A program made the translations under genes and the position numbers. The notes beneath the pieces are model-generated. The model had not been told where the DNA came from and ran no database searches. It saw only the letters and a list, made by a program, of their open reading frames with translations. A DNA stretch of 64,000 nt, taken from positions 1 to 64,000 of the forward strand of contig NZ_JAIXTC010000007.1 of the NCBI RefSeq assembly GCF_027484365.1, written 5' to 3'. The DNA comes from Brevundimonas sp. GTDB lineage: Bacteria; Pseudomonadota; Alphaproteobacteria; Caulobacterales; Caulobacteraceae. How positions within the stretch are numbered: position 1 is the first letter of the stretch; each line of letters opens with the position of its first letter. Positions 7,985 to 16,761 of the stretch are shown here, piece after piece.

Positions 7985-8695
7985 TCAGACGCCGACGACC
8001 TCCAGCATCCCGTCCGGCAACGGCCGCTGCAGCGCCTTCGCCTCGTCCCAGGGCGCGCGCATCCAGACGTCGCGCTCCTCCTCCGTCGTCAGGATCACCG
8101 GCATGGCCTTGCGATGCCAGGTCTTCACCGGCTCGGCGGCCTCGGTCGTCAGGAAGGCGAAGGCGTCGAACGCTTCCCGGCCGGTCTTGATCTTCCGGAC
8201 GCAGGCGTGGGGCGTCCAGACGCCGGCGAAGAAGGTCAGGGGCTGGTCGGGGGACATCGCGAACCAGACCGGTTTCAGCGTGCGCTGATGATCCTGATCC
8301 GGCTCGCTGAAGGCGTTGAAGGGAACGAGGCAGCGGCTGGCCGGAGACAACCACGGCCGCCAGTGCGGCGAGGCGGTGTTGCGGACATTGGTCGTGCCCT
8401 TGTCCGGCTCCAGCTCCAGATAGTGTTTGAACCCCTCGTCATCGATCACCTGGCCCTTGGCGCGCAGCTTCTCGACCCGCTTCACCGTGGCGTCGAACAG
8501 CGCCTTTTTCGACGAGGGCATGCCCCAGCGCGCCATGGTCAGGATACGCTCGCCCTCCGCGTCCAGGCGGACGATCGGGGCGGAATAGTCGGGATAGATG
8601 TCGCGGGGTTCGAGGTTGCCGACGTCGCTGTTCAGGGCGCGCGCCATGGCCAGGATGTCGCCGGGTCCGGACTTCGATCGGTAGAGATTGCACAT
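7985..8695 (-). CDS. SRAP (SOS response-associated peptidase, YedK/HMCES family)
   Basis: A 236-aa protein of the SRAP family. These proteins covalently capture abasic sites in single-stranded DNA through Cys2, protecting them from cleavage. Key residues are visible: Cys2 directly after the initiator Met (MCNLY), the Asn-containing [10 protein letters not shown] (103-112), the Glu of FNAFSEP (Glu131) and the His of [11 protein letters not shown] (His194). Length fits the family (220-240 aa). The start is fixed because Cys must be residue 2. The gene stands alone, followed by the remnant metallo-hydrolase fragment. Confidence 0.93.
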   Translation of the reverse strand: MCNLYRSKSGPGDILAMARALNSDVGNLEPRDIYPDYSAPIVRLDAEGERILTMARWGMPSSKKALFDATVKRVEKLRAKGQVIDDEGFKHYLELEPDKGTTNVRNTASPHWRPWLSPASRCLVPFNAFSEPDQDHQRTLKPVWFAMSPDQPLTFFAGVWTPHACVRKIKTGREAFDAFAFLTTEAAEPVKTWHRKAMPVILTTEEERDVWMRAPWDEAKALQRPLPDGMLEVVGV

Positions 8696-8866
8696 GGGGC
8701 CAGAGCATCACGCACGGCCCGGGGTGTCCAGAACCGGTCGCGCCGAGTGTCGCCCATGGGTCGAACAGCGACCCATCCACCGGGCCCAAGGCGGAGATTG
8801 TCCTGGGGACACAGAAGCGGGCGCGGTCAATGCAGGTCCGGGGTATCCAGGCGCAGCATTTCGCGA

Positions 8867-9472
8867 TCAGAACCGGAGACCGACACCAACGATCGCCTGA
8901 TTTCGGGTTATGTCGCTGCCATAGTCCGAAAATCGATACTCGATCTTCCCGTAGAAGCGATCGGTCAGATCATGCTCAAGCCCTGCACCAACCCGCACGC
9001 CATCGCGGTTATCGGATCGCAATGACGTCGCCGGGCCCCGGTTGATCTGAAACGACGAGTTCAGCTCAAGATGGGTGTAGCCAACCAGGCCGTAAATTCG
9101 CGTTCGGCCGTTGCCGAGATTGACGCCTAGACGAGCATTCGCGCTGAGATCGCGCCCTGGGCTGAGGCAGGATTCGAAGATGCCTGGCGCCAGAACAAGC
9201 GGATTGACCTGACAACGCGAACCCGTCGCGAAATCGACATTGCCCTCAATCCCGGCAAAAATCCGGCCCTGGATTTTCGCATCATACCCCAGGCCGAGGC
9301 CGGAAACGCCGCCCTCTACCGGCCCGAATGTTGAATCCGATGGGCTGAAGAAGCTTCTGTGCGAGACACGATCAAAGCCGCCATGAAGTTCTGCGCGCGC
9401 GCCTTGGGCATGGGCTGTTCCCGACATGCCGATACCGAGGATTGCTCCCAGATAAAGTTGCCACCTGCCCAT
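8867..9472 (-). CDS. small outer-membrane beta-barrel protein
   Basis: A 201-aa protein with a signal peptide (MGRWQLYLGAILGIGMSGTAHA) and alternating beta-strands with aromatic girdles, ending in the typical terminal Phe (VGVGLRF). It resembles the OmpA-type/Opa-like eight-stranded porin family (KIEYRFSDYG before the final strand). Role probably structural or adhesive; no specific ligand can be proposed. It is a single gene with 171 bp to the SRAP gene and 318 bp to the metallo-hydrolase. Confidence 0.8.
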   Translation of the reverse strand: MGRWQLYLGAILGIGMSGTAHAQGARAELHGGFDRVSHRSFFSPSDSTFGPVEGGVSGLGLGYDAKIQGRIFAGIEGNVDFATGSRCQVNPLVLAPGIFESCLSPGRDLSANARLGVNLGNGRTRIYGLVGYTHLELNSSFQINRGPATSLRSDNRDGVRVGAGLEHDLTDRFYGKIEYRFSDYGSDITRNQAIVGVGLRF

Positions 9473-9790
9473 CGCCCTGCTCCAGTCCTCCGCTGCCTAC
9501 GCGAGTTCTCGTCACCCGACGAGACCTGCCCTCTCTGGTCCCTCCGCCACAGCGGGAGTGCGCAGGCTCCATAGCTGACCCCGGGCTCTGATGGGAGTGG
9601 CCGGGCGTTGACGACCTCTGCGCGCAGCCGGTTCGCCCCAAAGGGCCGGTAACGGCTAGCCGAAAGCAGACCTTCCCGACGACTCCGATGGGTCGGGATC
9701 TGTCATTGCGGTCCTTGCCCAAGCGCGGACCCGCCGAGGGTCGGGAAGGGCGGGAACCGGACATGCCGGGCCGGCCTCGCCGCGATCTGT
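9473..9790. other. 318-bp intergenic stretch, includes duplicated segment
   Basis: No gene is seen. Bases 9703-9790 form the better-preserved partner of the sequence at 7773-7860. The remainder (9473-9702) should contain the promoter of the outer-membrane barrel gene on the minus strand; no clear promoter boxes are visible. Confidence 0.5.
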
Positions 9791-10657
<867 letters not shown>

Positions 10658-10690
10658 GAAGGGCTCCTTTCCAGACCCCTATATATTAGG

Positions 10691-10709
10691 ACTTGCTTAT
10701 TTAGCAAGT
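10691..10709. promoter_or_regulatory. candidate BigR/SqrR operator
   Basis: ACTTGCT (10691-10697) and AGCAAGT (10703-10709) form a perfect palindrome with a 5-base AT spacer. It is flanked on both sides by ATATATT sequences that may be the divergent -10 boxes, so the site overlaps both promoters. It lies in the 70-bp gap between the metallo-hydrolase and its probable repressor. Confidence 0.65.
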
Positions 10710-10727
10710 GCGCATATATTGCCGGTC

Positions 10728-11060
10728 ATGATCGATCTCGAGACCATAGGCCTGGACCGTTTCGAAGCCAGCGCAGGCGAAGCCGCCGGCCTGATGCGCG
10801 CCCTCTCCAACGAGAAGCGGCTGATGATCCTGTGCCAGCTCGGCGACCGGGAACTGTCCGTCGGACAGATGCTGGCCCTGGTCGGGCTGTCGCAATCGGC
10901 CCTGTCGCAGCATCTCGCGAAACTGCGGGACGAGCGTCTGGTGGCGACGCGGCGCGACGGCACCACGATCTTCTATCGCATCGCCGATCCGGCGGTCCTC
11001 AAGGTCATCGCCGTCCTGGCCGAGATCTACTGTCCTCCCCTTCCCTCCGAAAAGGCGTGA
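10728..11060 (+). CDS. ArsR-family persulfide-responsive repressor (BigR/SqrR-like)
   Basis: A 110-aa winged-helix protein of the ArsR/SmtB family with the DNA-reading helix LSQSALSQHLAKLR. Two cysteines, Cys36 (LMILCQLG) and Cys102 (EIYCPP), sit at positions equivalent to the redox dithiol of BigR/SqrR. In those proteins, persulfide forms a di- or tetrasulfide bridge and releases DNA. It is divergent from the persulfide-dioxygenase-like gene across a palindrome and is followed after 2 bp by a rhodanese, so it likely controls both sides. The start at MIDLETI is preferred; the upstream frame is non-homologous. Confidence 0.87.
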   Translation: MIDLETIGLDRFEASAGEAAGLMRALSNEKRLMILCQLGDRELSVGQMLALVGLSQSALSQHLAKLRDERLVATRRDGTTIFYRIADPAVLKVIAVLAEIYCPPLPSEKA

Positions 11061-11062
11061 CC

Positions 11063-11599
11063 ATGCCCGTCCTGACCCCTCTCAAGCCCGCCGATGTCGC
11101 CGGTCGACTGAAGGCCCATACCGCCGTCCTGATCGACATCCGCGAACCGGACGAGTTCGCCCGCGAACATGTGGCGGGCGCTGTCCATGCGCCGCTGTCG
11201 GCCTTCGACGAGGTCCCGCTCAAACTGCCGGACGGCCGTGACGTGATCTACACCTGCCGCACCGGCAACCGCACGGGCGTCAACTGCGTGCGTCTGGCCG
11301 CCCGGGTCCCGGGCGAGGCCTTCGTCCTCGAAGGCGGTCTCGACGCCTGGAAGGCCCAGGGGCTGGCGACGAAGGCCGATGCGTCCAAGCCGATCGAGCT
11401 GATGCGCCAGGTCCAGATGACCGCCGGGGGTCTGGTCCTGATCGGGGCCGCGCTCGGTCTGCTGGTTCACCCGGCCTTCTGGGGGCTTTCGGCCTTCGTG
11501 GGCGCGGGGCTGTTCGTCGCCGGGGCGACCGGCTTCTGCGGCATGGCGCGGCTGCTTGCCGCCATGCCGTGGAACAGAGCCGCCCTGAAGGCCGGGTAG
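11063..11599 (+). CDS. rhodanese with C-terminal YgaP-type membrane domain
   Basis: A 178-aa protein. Residues ~5-105 form a rhodanese domain with D-I-R-E-P-D-E-F and the active-site loop YTCRTGNRTG, whose Cys carries the persulfide. Residues ~115-165 form two membrane helices of DUF2892 type (LVLIGAALGLLVHPAFWGLS, then a second helix). It transfers sulfane sulfur at the inner membrane. The ATG follows the regulator stop by 2 bp and the next gene starts 4 bp after its end, so regulator, rhodanese and TauE exporter are one transcript. A fusion like E. coli YgaP. Confidence 0.9.
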   Translation: MPVLTPLKPADVAGRLKAHTAVLIDIREPDEFAREHVAGAVHAPLSAFDEVPLKLPDGRDVIYTCRTGNRTGVNCVRLAARVPGEAFVLEGGLDAWKAQGLATKADASKPIELMRQVQMTAGGLVLIGAALGLLVHPAFWGLSAFVGAGLFVAGATGFCGMARLLAAMPWNRAALKAG

Positions 11600-11603
11600 G
11601 ACC

Positions 11604-12386
11604 ATGACCACGGACCTGATTCCCCTTCTGCTGGCGGCCCTGAGCGGGGGCGTCGTCGCCCTCCTGCTGACGCTGTTCGGCGGCGGGGGTTCGGTCCTGG
11701 CGGTTCCGCTCCTGCTCTTTGTCGTTGGGGTTCGGGACCCCCATGTCGCCATCGGGGTGTCGGCGGCGGGCGTCGCCCTCAACGCCCTGACGGCCCTGGC
11801 CGGACATGCGCGCGCGGGCCGGGTCCGCTGGCCCTGCGCCACCCTGTTTGCGGTCACGGGCGCGGCCGGCGCCTGGTTCGGATCCTCGCTCGCCAAGATG
11901 ATCGACGGGCATCAGCTGTTGCTGATCTTCGCGGTCGCCATGGCCGCGGTGGGCGTGTCGATGCTGCGCCCGAAGGCGGTCGTCGTCCGGCCCGAGCCGA
12001 GGCTGAACTGGGCCATGTCTCCGCGCATCGGCCTCGCCGGCGCCGGGGTGGGGTCAGCGGCGGGCTTCTTCGGGATCGGCGGCGGGTTCCTGATCGTGCC
12101 GGGCCTGATGGCCTCGACCGGCATGAGCCTGGCGACGGCCCAGGCGACGTCCCTGCTCAGCGTGGCCGCCTTCGGCGCCACGACGGCGGGCAACTACGCC
12201 CTCTCGGGCTGGCTCGACTGGGGTCTGGTCGCCGCCATGGCGACAGGGGGTGTGGCCGGAACGCTGGCGGGCCTGCCCCTCGCGCGCCGACTGGGGGCCA
12301 ATGCCGTCCTGGGTCGCCGGCTGTTCGCCGGACTGATCCTGCTGGTCGCCGCCTATGTGGCCGTGCGGGCGGCGTCGGGGATCTAG
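11604..12386 (+). CDS. TauE/SafE-family sulfite or sulfur-anion exporter
   Basis: A 260-aa inner-membrane protein with about eight helices and the duplicated TauE/SafE glycine-rich motif (LFGGGGSVLAVPLLLFVVG near residue 22 and FGIGGGFLIVPGLM near residue 155). Family members export sulfite, sulfoacetate and related anions. In this operon it probably expels sulfite made by the persulfide dioxygenase. It follows the rhodanese by 4 bp. A second, unrelated-context TauE/SafE gene is at 35046. Confidence 0.88.
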   Translation: MTTDLIPLLLAALSGGVVALLLTLFGGGGSVLAVPLLLFVVGVRDPHVAIGVSAAGVALNALTALAGHARAGRVRWPCATLFAVTGAAGAWFGSSLAKMIDGHQLLLIFAVAMAAVGVSMLRPKAVVVRPEPRLNWAMSPRIGLAGAGVGSAAGFFGIGGGFLIVPGLMASTGMSLATAQATSLLSVAAFGATTAGNYALSGWLDWGLVAAMATGGVAGTLAGLPLARRLGANAVLGRRLFAGLILLVAAYVAVRAASGI

Positions 12387-12400
12387 ACGAACAACGATCC

Positions 12401-12802
12401 TCAGTCCTCCGCCTCGATCTGGTCGATGTCGTCGTCGTCGAGGCCCATGTGGTGGCCGATTTCGTGGATGAGGACATGGGCGATGATCTCGGCCAGGCCG
12501 ACGTCGCCGCGTTCGCACCATTCGTCGAGGATCGGGCGGCGGTAGAGGAAGACGCGGGAGGGCTCGGGCGCGGGGCCGAAGGCGTCGCGCTCTCCGACAT
12601 GGAAGCCGTGATAGAGGCCGGTCAGGTCGAACGGATCCTCCAGATCGACCGAGGCCAGGGTCTCCTCGTCGGCGAAGTCGTCGATGCGGATGACCACGTC
12701 TCCGGCCGCCGATTTGAACGGCTCCGGCAGGGCGTCGAAGGCCTCGCGTGCCAGACGGGCGAAGTCGTCGAGCGAAGGGGCGGTCTGGGTGTTCCAGGTC
12801 AT
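12401..12802 (-). CDS. minimal zincin-type metallopeptidase (PF06262-like)
   Basis: A 133-aa cytoplasmic protein containing the extended zinc motif HEIGHHMGLDDDDID near its C-terminus (H-E-x-x-H-x-x-G-x-x-D). It matches the short zincin_1/metallopeptidase family common in alphaproteobacteria and actinobacteria. Substrates are unknown. The start at MTWNTQ is chosen because the longer frame runs through the heptamer repeats upstream. It is divergent from divL. Confidence 0.85.
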   Translation of the reverse strand: MTWNTQTAPSLDDFARLAREAFDALPEPFKSAAGDVVIRIDDFADEETLASVDLEDPFDLTGLYHGFHVGERDAFGPAPEPSRVFLYRRPILDEWCERGDVGLAEIIAHVLIHEIGHHMGLDDDDIDQIEAED

Positions 12803-12804
12803 TT

Positions 12805-12914
12805 GAGTGCCGAGTGGCGAGTGGTGAGTGGCGAGGAGGTAGGCCGTTGTCGTGAGCGGCGCCAGCGTCATGGGCGCGGCAACTCGCCACTCGCCACGGA
12901 TCACTCACCACTCC
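12805..12914. repeat. inverted cluster of GGCGAGT heptamers (locus A)
   Basis: Left arm 12805-12836 carries GAGTGGCGAGT-type units; right arm 12881-12914 carries the complementary ACTCGCC/ACTCACC units. About 45 bases separate the arms. The whole could fold into a long imperfect hairpin in the divergent gap between the metallopeptidase and divL. Confidence 0.75.
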
Positions 12915-12915
12915 C

Positions 12916-12923
12916 TTAACCAT
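12916..12923 (+). promoter_or_regulatory. TTAACCAT, CtrA-type half-site upstream of divL
   Basis: The octamer TTAACCAT lies 61 bases before the divL start. This is the half-site form of the CtrA-binding sequence known from Caulobacter. A single occurrence can be chance, but its place before a CtrA-pathway gene makes it worth noting. Confidence 0.4.
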
Positions 12924-12984
12924 CCCGTTCGCGCCCGGCGCGACATCGGCTATGGTTCCGATTCGATCCAGCGGGTGAACGGGT

Positions 12985-15363
12985 ATGGCGGAGGCCGATA
13001 TCGCCTTTGCGGCGGCGGCGGGAGCGGCGGGGCTGGCCCTGTCGATCAGCGTCTGGGCATGGCGGTTGCGCCGGGCCGTGAGCCTGCGCGAATCCATGAT
13101 TGAGCGGGAACGCGCCGCAGGGGCTGTGAGCCGGGCCCAGCACGCCGGCGCCCTGACCGCCTTCGACGACGTGCGCATCGGCCTGACGCCGGGCGAGCCG
13201 CCGCTGCTGCTGGGGCGCGACGAGTCCATCGAGGCGGTGCGCCTCGCCTTTGCAAGGGACGTCCAGGGACCGCCGGGCGCCGCCCTGGCCGAGGCGCTGC
13301 ATATGGGCCTGCCCGAAGTCATTGACGCCCTTCTGGCCGACGGGACACCGTTCGAGGCCCACGACGGCGACGACTGGAAGATCGAGGGCAGCGCCGTCAA
13401 CGGCACGGCCTGGCTCAGGCTGTCGCCTGTGGCGCGGACGGTGTCGCAGGCTGACATCCAGAGCGTGGCGCAGGACGTGGTGCAGGACGGGAGCCCCGGC
13501 GAGCACGGTTTCGGGGCCGGGCTGATCGCCGACGCCTCGCCCTCGCCGACCTGGGTCGTGGATCACGACGGCCGGCTGGTCTGGGCCAACAAGGCCTGGC
13601 TGGCCGAGGTGAAGTGCGCGACGGTCGAGGCCGCGCGCCAGAGCCAGGTCAGTTTCGACCGGGGCGCCGACCAGCTGGCGGCCGAGGCGGCGCGGGTCGG
13701 GACACATCAGGAAGGCTTCCGCTGGACCGCCGGGGACGGCCGTCGCCGGGCCTGGAAGATCCTGGCCGAGCCCCTGTTCTCGGGCGGCGCGGCCGGGCCG
13801 GGCGGGCCGGTTCTGGTCTTCGCCATCGACATGACCGAGGCCGAGGAGACGCGGGACACCCTGCGCCGTCACGTCACGGCCCATGACGAGACCCTGAACC
13901 ATCTGGCCGATGCGGTGGCCATCTTCGGCCCGTCCAAGAAGCTGGCCTTCCACAACATCGCCTTCCAGGTCCTGTTCAACCTGGATCCGGCCTGGCTCAA
14001 CGAACGGCCGACCCATGCCGAGCTGCTGGACCGGCTGCGTCAGCGCCGGATGCTGCCCGAGGTCATCGACTATGCGGGCTGGAAGGCGCGGGAGCTGGAG
14101 TTCTACGAGGCCACCGAGGCGGCGGCCGACGACAGCTGGTCCCTGCCCGACGGGCGGACGCTGAGACTGGTGCGCCAGCCCCATCCCCTGGGCGGGATCC
14201 TGCTGCTGTTTTCGGACATCACCGGTGAGCTGTCCCTGCGCAGCCGGTTCAACGCCCAGCTACAGGTGCAGACGGCGACCCTGGACAAGCTGAACGATGC
14301 GGTCGCCGTGTTCGGGTCGGACGGGCGGTTGAGGCTGCACAACGAGGCGTTCGAGACCTTCTGGAGCCTGTCGGCCGAGCGGCTGGAGGAGGCCGGGGAT
14401 TTCGACGCCATCGCCGAACTGTGCAAGACGGCCCTGCCCGACGCGGCCCTGTGGCTGGGGCTGAAGGCGCGGGTGGCCGATCCCGATCCCGAGAGCCGGG
14501 TGCCGATCTCGGGCGAGGGGCGGACGACAGACGGGCGGACCGCGGCCTGGCAGACCCGGCCCCTGCCCGACGGCGCCACCCTGGTCGCCTTTTCCGACGT
14601 GACGGCCCGGCGCGAGCTGGAACAGGCCCTGGCCCAGCGCGAGGCGGCGCTGAAGGAAAGCCAGGCGCTGAAGCGGGAGTTTGTGGGCTCGGTCAGCTAT
14701 GAGCTGAGGACGCCGCTCACGACCATCGTCGGCTATTCCGAACTGCTGGAGACCATGGCCGACCTGCCGGAACGCAGCCGCCAGCACGCAGGGGCGATCC
14801 GGGTGGCGGCGGCCCAGCTGACCGGCTCGATCGACGACGTCCTGGACATGGCCCAGATCGACGCGGGCGAGATGGAGCTGTCGCTCGGCGACGTCCGGGT
14901 GCGCGACCTGTTCGCCGCCGCCGTCGAGAAGCACCGGCCCCGGATCGAGGGCCGGGGCGCGACCCTGAAGGCCGTGGCGGCCGCCAAACTGCCGCCCATC
15001 CGGGCCGATGCCCGCCGTCTGGCCCAGGCGATCGACCACCTGCTGGACAATGCCGGGCGGTCGGTGTCGGAGGGCGGGGCGGTCAGTCTGAGGGCCGAGG
15101 CCAATGCGTCGGAACTACGGATCCGGGTCGAGGATACGGGCCGGGGCATCCCCTATCACCTGCAGGCCCATGTGTTCGACCGGTTCGTGAAGCGCGAACG
15201 GGGCGGGCCGGGTGTGGGTCTGGCTCTCGTGAAGGCCCTGGTCGAACTGCACGGCGGCTGGGCCGAGGTGGAAAGCGAGCCGGGCAAGGGCGCCGCCTTC
15301 ATCCTGCACCTGCCGCTGGAGGCCGACAGCGGGGCGGCGGCGCCGGAGTTGGCACTGGGTTAG
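12985..15363 (+). CDS. divL: DivL, tyrosine-variant histidine-kinase-like cell-fate regulator
   Basis: A 792-aa protein with an N-terminal membrane helix (~7-27), several PAS-like segments (~170-560), a DHp helix and a C-terminal HATPase domain. The phospho-acceptor box reads SVSYELRTPLTTIVGYSELL: Tyr572 replaces the His of normal kinases (usually S-H-E-L-R-T-P). This substitution and the layout identify DivL, which in Caulobacter (769 aa) controls the CckA kinase at the pole in response to DivK. ATP-site motifs remain: LLDNAGRSV, VEDTGRGIP and PGVGLALVKALVELHGG. Its stop codon lies inside a heptamer repeat cluster. Confidence 0.93.
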   Translation: MAEADIAFAAAAGAAGLALSISVWAWRLRRAVSLRESMIERERAAGAVSRAQHAGALTAFDDVRIGLTPGEPPLLLGRDESIEAVRLAFARDVQGPPGAALAEALHMGLPEVIDALLADGTPFEAHDGDDWKIEGSAVNGTAWLRLSPVARTVSQADIQSVAQDVVQDGSPGEHGFGAGLIADASPSPTWVVDHDGRLVWANKAWLAEVKCATVEAARQSQVSFDRGADQLAAEAARVGTHQEGFRWTAGDGRRRAWKILAEPLFSGGAAGPGGPVLVFAIDMTEAEETRDTLRRHVTAHDETLNHLADAVAIFGPSKKLAFHNIAFQVLFNLDPAWLNERPTHAELLDRLRQRRMLPEVIDYAGWKARELEFYEATEAAADDSWSLPDGRTLRLVRQPHPLGGILLLFSDITGELSLRSRFNAQLQVQTATLDKLNDAVAVFGSDGRLRLHNEAFETFWSLSAERLEEAGDFDAIAELCKTALPDAALWLGLKARVADPDPESRVPISGEGRTTDGRTAAWQTRPLPDGATLVAFSDVTARRELEQALAQREAALKESQALKREFVGSVSYELRTPLTTIVGYSELLETMADLPERSRQHAGAIRVAAAQLTGSIDDVLDMAQIDAGEMELSLGDVRVRDLFAAAVEKHRPRIEGRGATLKAVAAAKLPPIRADARRLAQAIDHLLDNAGRSVSEGGAVSLRAEANASELRIRVEDTGRGIPYHLQAHVFDRFVKRERGGPGVGLALVKALVELHGGWAEVESEPGKGAAFILHLPLEADSGAAAPELALG

Positions 15364-15473
15364 TGGCGAGTCTCGAGTGGCGAGTGACGAGCTGTCCGAT
15401 CCCGGGTTTTGACAGCGTGACCCGCGCTCACTAACCACTCGCCACTCGCCACTCGCCACTCGCCACTCGCCAC
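15361..15473. repeat. inverted cluster of GGCGAGT heptamers (locus B)
   Basis: Left arm 15361-15390 has GTGGCGAGT units; right arm 15435-15473 is a clean tandem run of about five CCACTCG units. The left arm begins at the divL stop codon and the right arm ends just before the ribosome-binding site of the HAD gene. Unit sequence is the same as at locus A. Confidence 0.8.
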
Positions 15474-15484
15474 CGGAGGCCAGC

Positions 15485-16342
15485 ATGGCCGACAAGCTTC
15501 TCAAGACCGCCCTGATCTATGATTTCGACGGGACCCTGGCGCGGGGGAATATGCAGGAGGTGACCTTCATCCCCTCGGTCGGCATGGATATCGGCGACTT
15601 CTGGGGCGAGGCGGACCGGCTGACCCGGTCGGCCGACGGCGACAACATCCTGATGTATATGCAGCTGATGTTGCAGCGGGCGCGGCAGAACGACCGGCCG
15701 ATCACGAGGAAGCTGCTGGCCGAACACGGCGAGGACGTGAAGCTGTTCGACGGGCTGAAGTCGGACCTGACCGGCAAGGGCTGGTTCGAGCGGATCGACG
15801 CCATCGGCGCGAAATACGGGCTGGAGATCGAGCACTACATCATCTCCGCCGGGCTCGAGGAGATGATCGACGGCTGTCCGATCCGGGACGCCTTCCACCA
15901 CGTCTTCGCGTCGAAATTCGCCTATGACGACCACGGGACGGCGATCTGGCCGGCGGTGGGGGTCAACTACACGACCAAGACCCAGTACCTGTTCCGGATC
16001 AACAAGGGCGTCCTGAACCACTGGGACCACGAGCGGATCAACCGGTTCACGGCGGACGAGGACCGGGCGATTCCGTTCGAGCGGATGATCTTCCTCGGCG
16101 ACGGTGACACCGACGTCCCGACCATGAAGATGATGCACACCAAGGGCGGCTTCTCGATCGCCGTCTATGATCCCCGGAACTCCGAGAAGGATCAGAAGAA
16201 GATCTATTCCCTGATCTCCGAGGACCGGGTCAATTTCGTCGCCGCCGCCGACTATCGCGAGGGCCAGCCGCTGGACCTGATCGTCAAAGGGCTGATCGGG
16301 CGGATCGCGATCACTGCGGGGACCATGAAAGACATTGACTAG
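15485..16342 (+). CDS. HAD-superfamily phosphatase
   Basis: A 285-aa protein with HAD motif I (YDFDGTLARG, nucleophile Asp13, acid/base Asp15), the Ser of motif II in YIISAGLEEMIDG, and motif IV FLGDGDTDVPTMK. The large insertion (~25-95) is an alpha-helical cap. It belongs to the phosphoserine-phosphatase-like branch by motif spacing, but the substrate is not recognisable. The start at 15485 follows a good GGAGG sequence (15475-15479). Placed directly after divL across a repeat cluster; a functional link is not evident. Confidence 0.85.
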   Translation: MADKLLKTALIYDFDGTLARGNMQEVTFIPSVGMDIGDFWGEADRLTRSADGDNILMYMQLMLQRARQNDRPITRKLLAEHGEDVKLFDGLKSDLTGKGWFERIDAIGAKYGLEIEHYIISAGLEEMIDGCPIRDAFHHVFASKFAYDDHGTAIWPAVGVNYTTKTQYLFRINKGVLNHWDHERINRFTADEDRAIPFERMIFLGDGDTDVPTMKMMHTKGGFSIAVYDPRNSEKDQKKIYSLISEDRVNFVAAADYREGQPLDLIVKGLIGRIAITAGTMKDID

Positions 16343-16350
16343 GGTCGGGA

Positions 16351-16386
16351 ACCCACGCGACGCGGTCGCTCGCTGCTTGAGTGACG
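16351..16386 (-). other. CTCAAGCAGCG hairpin motif, copy 4 (minus strand)
   Basis: On the minus strand the sequence reads CTCAAGCAGCGA followed by GCGAC-CGC-GTCGC (5-bp stem, 3-base loop). The same 5' box and stem-loop form occur before mdh, asd and the 55-aa gene. Here it lies downstream of the PilZ gene, with no gene start after it. Confidence 0.5.
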
Positions 16387-16404
16387 GCCTGTTTCGCTAA
16401 ATGG

Positions 16405-16746
16405 TCAGCGGCCCCCCGCCCGGATCCAGGCCTCGCGGGCCGGGAGGAGGCGGGAGGGGACAAGGCCGCACAGGGGCGACTGGCCCTTCAGCGTGAGACC
16501 GGCCTCGACGCCCTTTCGCCACACGACATCGGCCTCGGTGGCCAGACCGGCGACGATGTCCACGACGGTGACCTGCGACGGCAGGGCGAGCTGGCGGTCG
16601 GTGCGGATCTTCAGACCTCCCGGAGAGGTGTCGACGATGACACAGGCCAGTTCGAGCCCGGGCGCGACGACGACGGCGCGTGCGTTCGCCGGCATGCGGG
16701 GCTGGAGGCGGCGGTCGGTCGGTTGGGTCAAGGCCACGGTGCTCAA
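16405..16746 (-). CDS. PilZ-domain protein
   Basis: A 113-aa single-domain protein. The c-di-GMP-binding signature appears as D-R-R-x-x-P-R near residues 10-16 (TDRRLQPRMPAN) and D-x-S-x-x-G (VDTSPGGLKIRT), the second half of the PilZ pattern. The first motif is R-R-x-x-x-R, so binding looks possible. It is the last gene of the sdh-containing minus-strand run, 15 bp after the kinase gene. Target unknown. Confidence 0.85.
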   Translation of the reverse strand: MSTVALTQPTDRRLQPRMPANARAVVVAPGLELACVIVDTSPGGLKIRTDRQLALPSQVTVVDIVAGLATEADVVWRKGVEAGLTLKGQSPLCGLVPSRLLPAREAWIRAGGR

Positions 16747-16761
16747 CGCGCGGCGAGCGGT

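Noticed and set aside
11063..11599. Longer 329-aa rhodanese starting at 10610
   Set aside because: The upstream part overlaps the regulator gene in another frame and is Arg-rich shadow sequence; the ATG at 11063 begins the rhodanese domain properly.
12916..14184. A 422-codon antisense frame over divL
   Set aside because: It is a shadow of divL; the sequence is Gly/Arg/Gln-rich and has no domain features.
12805..15473. CRISPR array in the tandem repeats
   Set aside because: Units are only 7 bp with no spacers of uniform length and no cas genes nearby.
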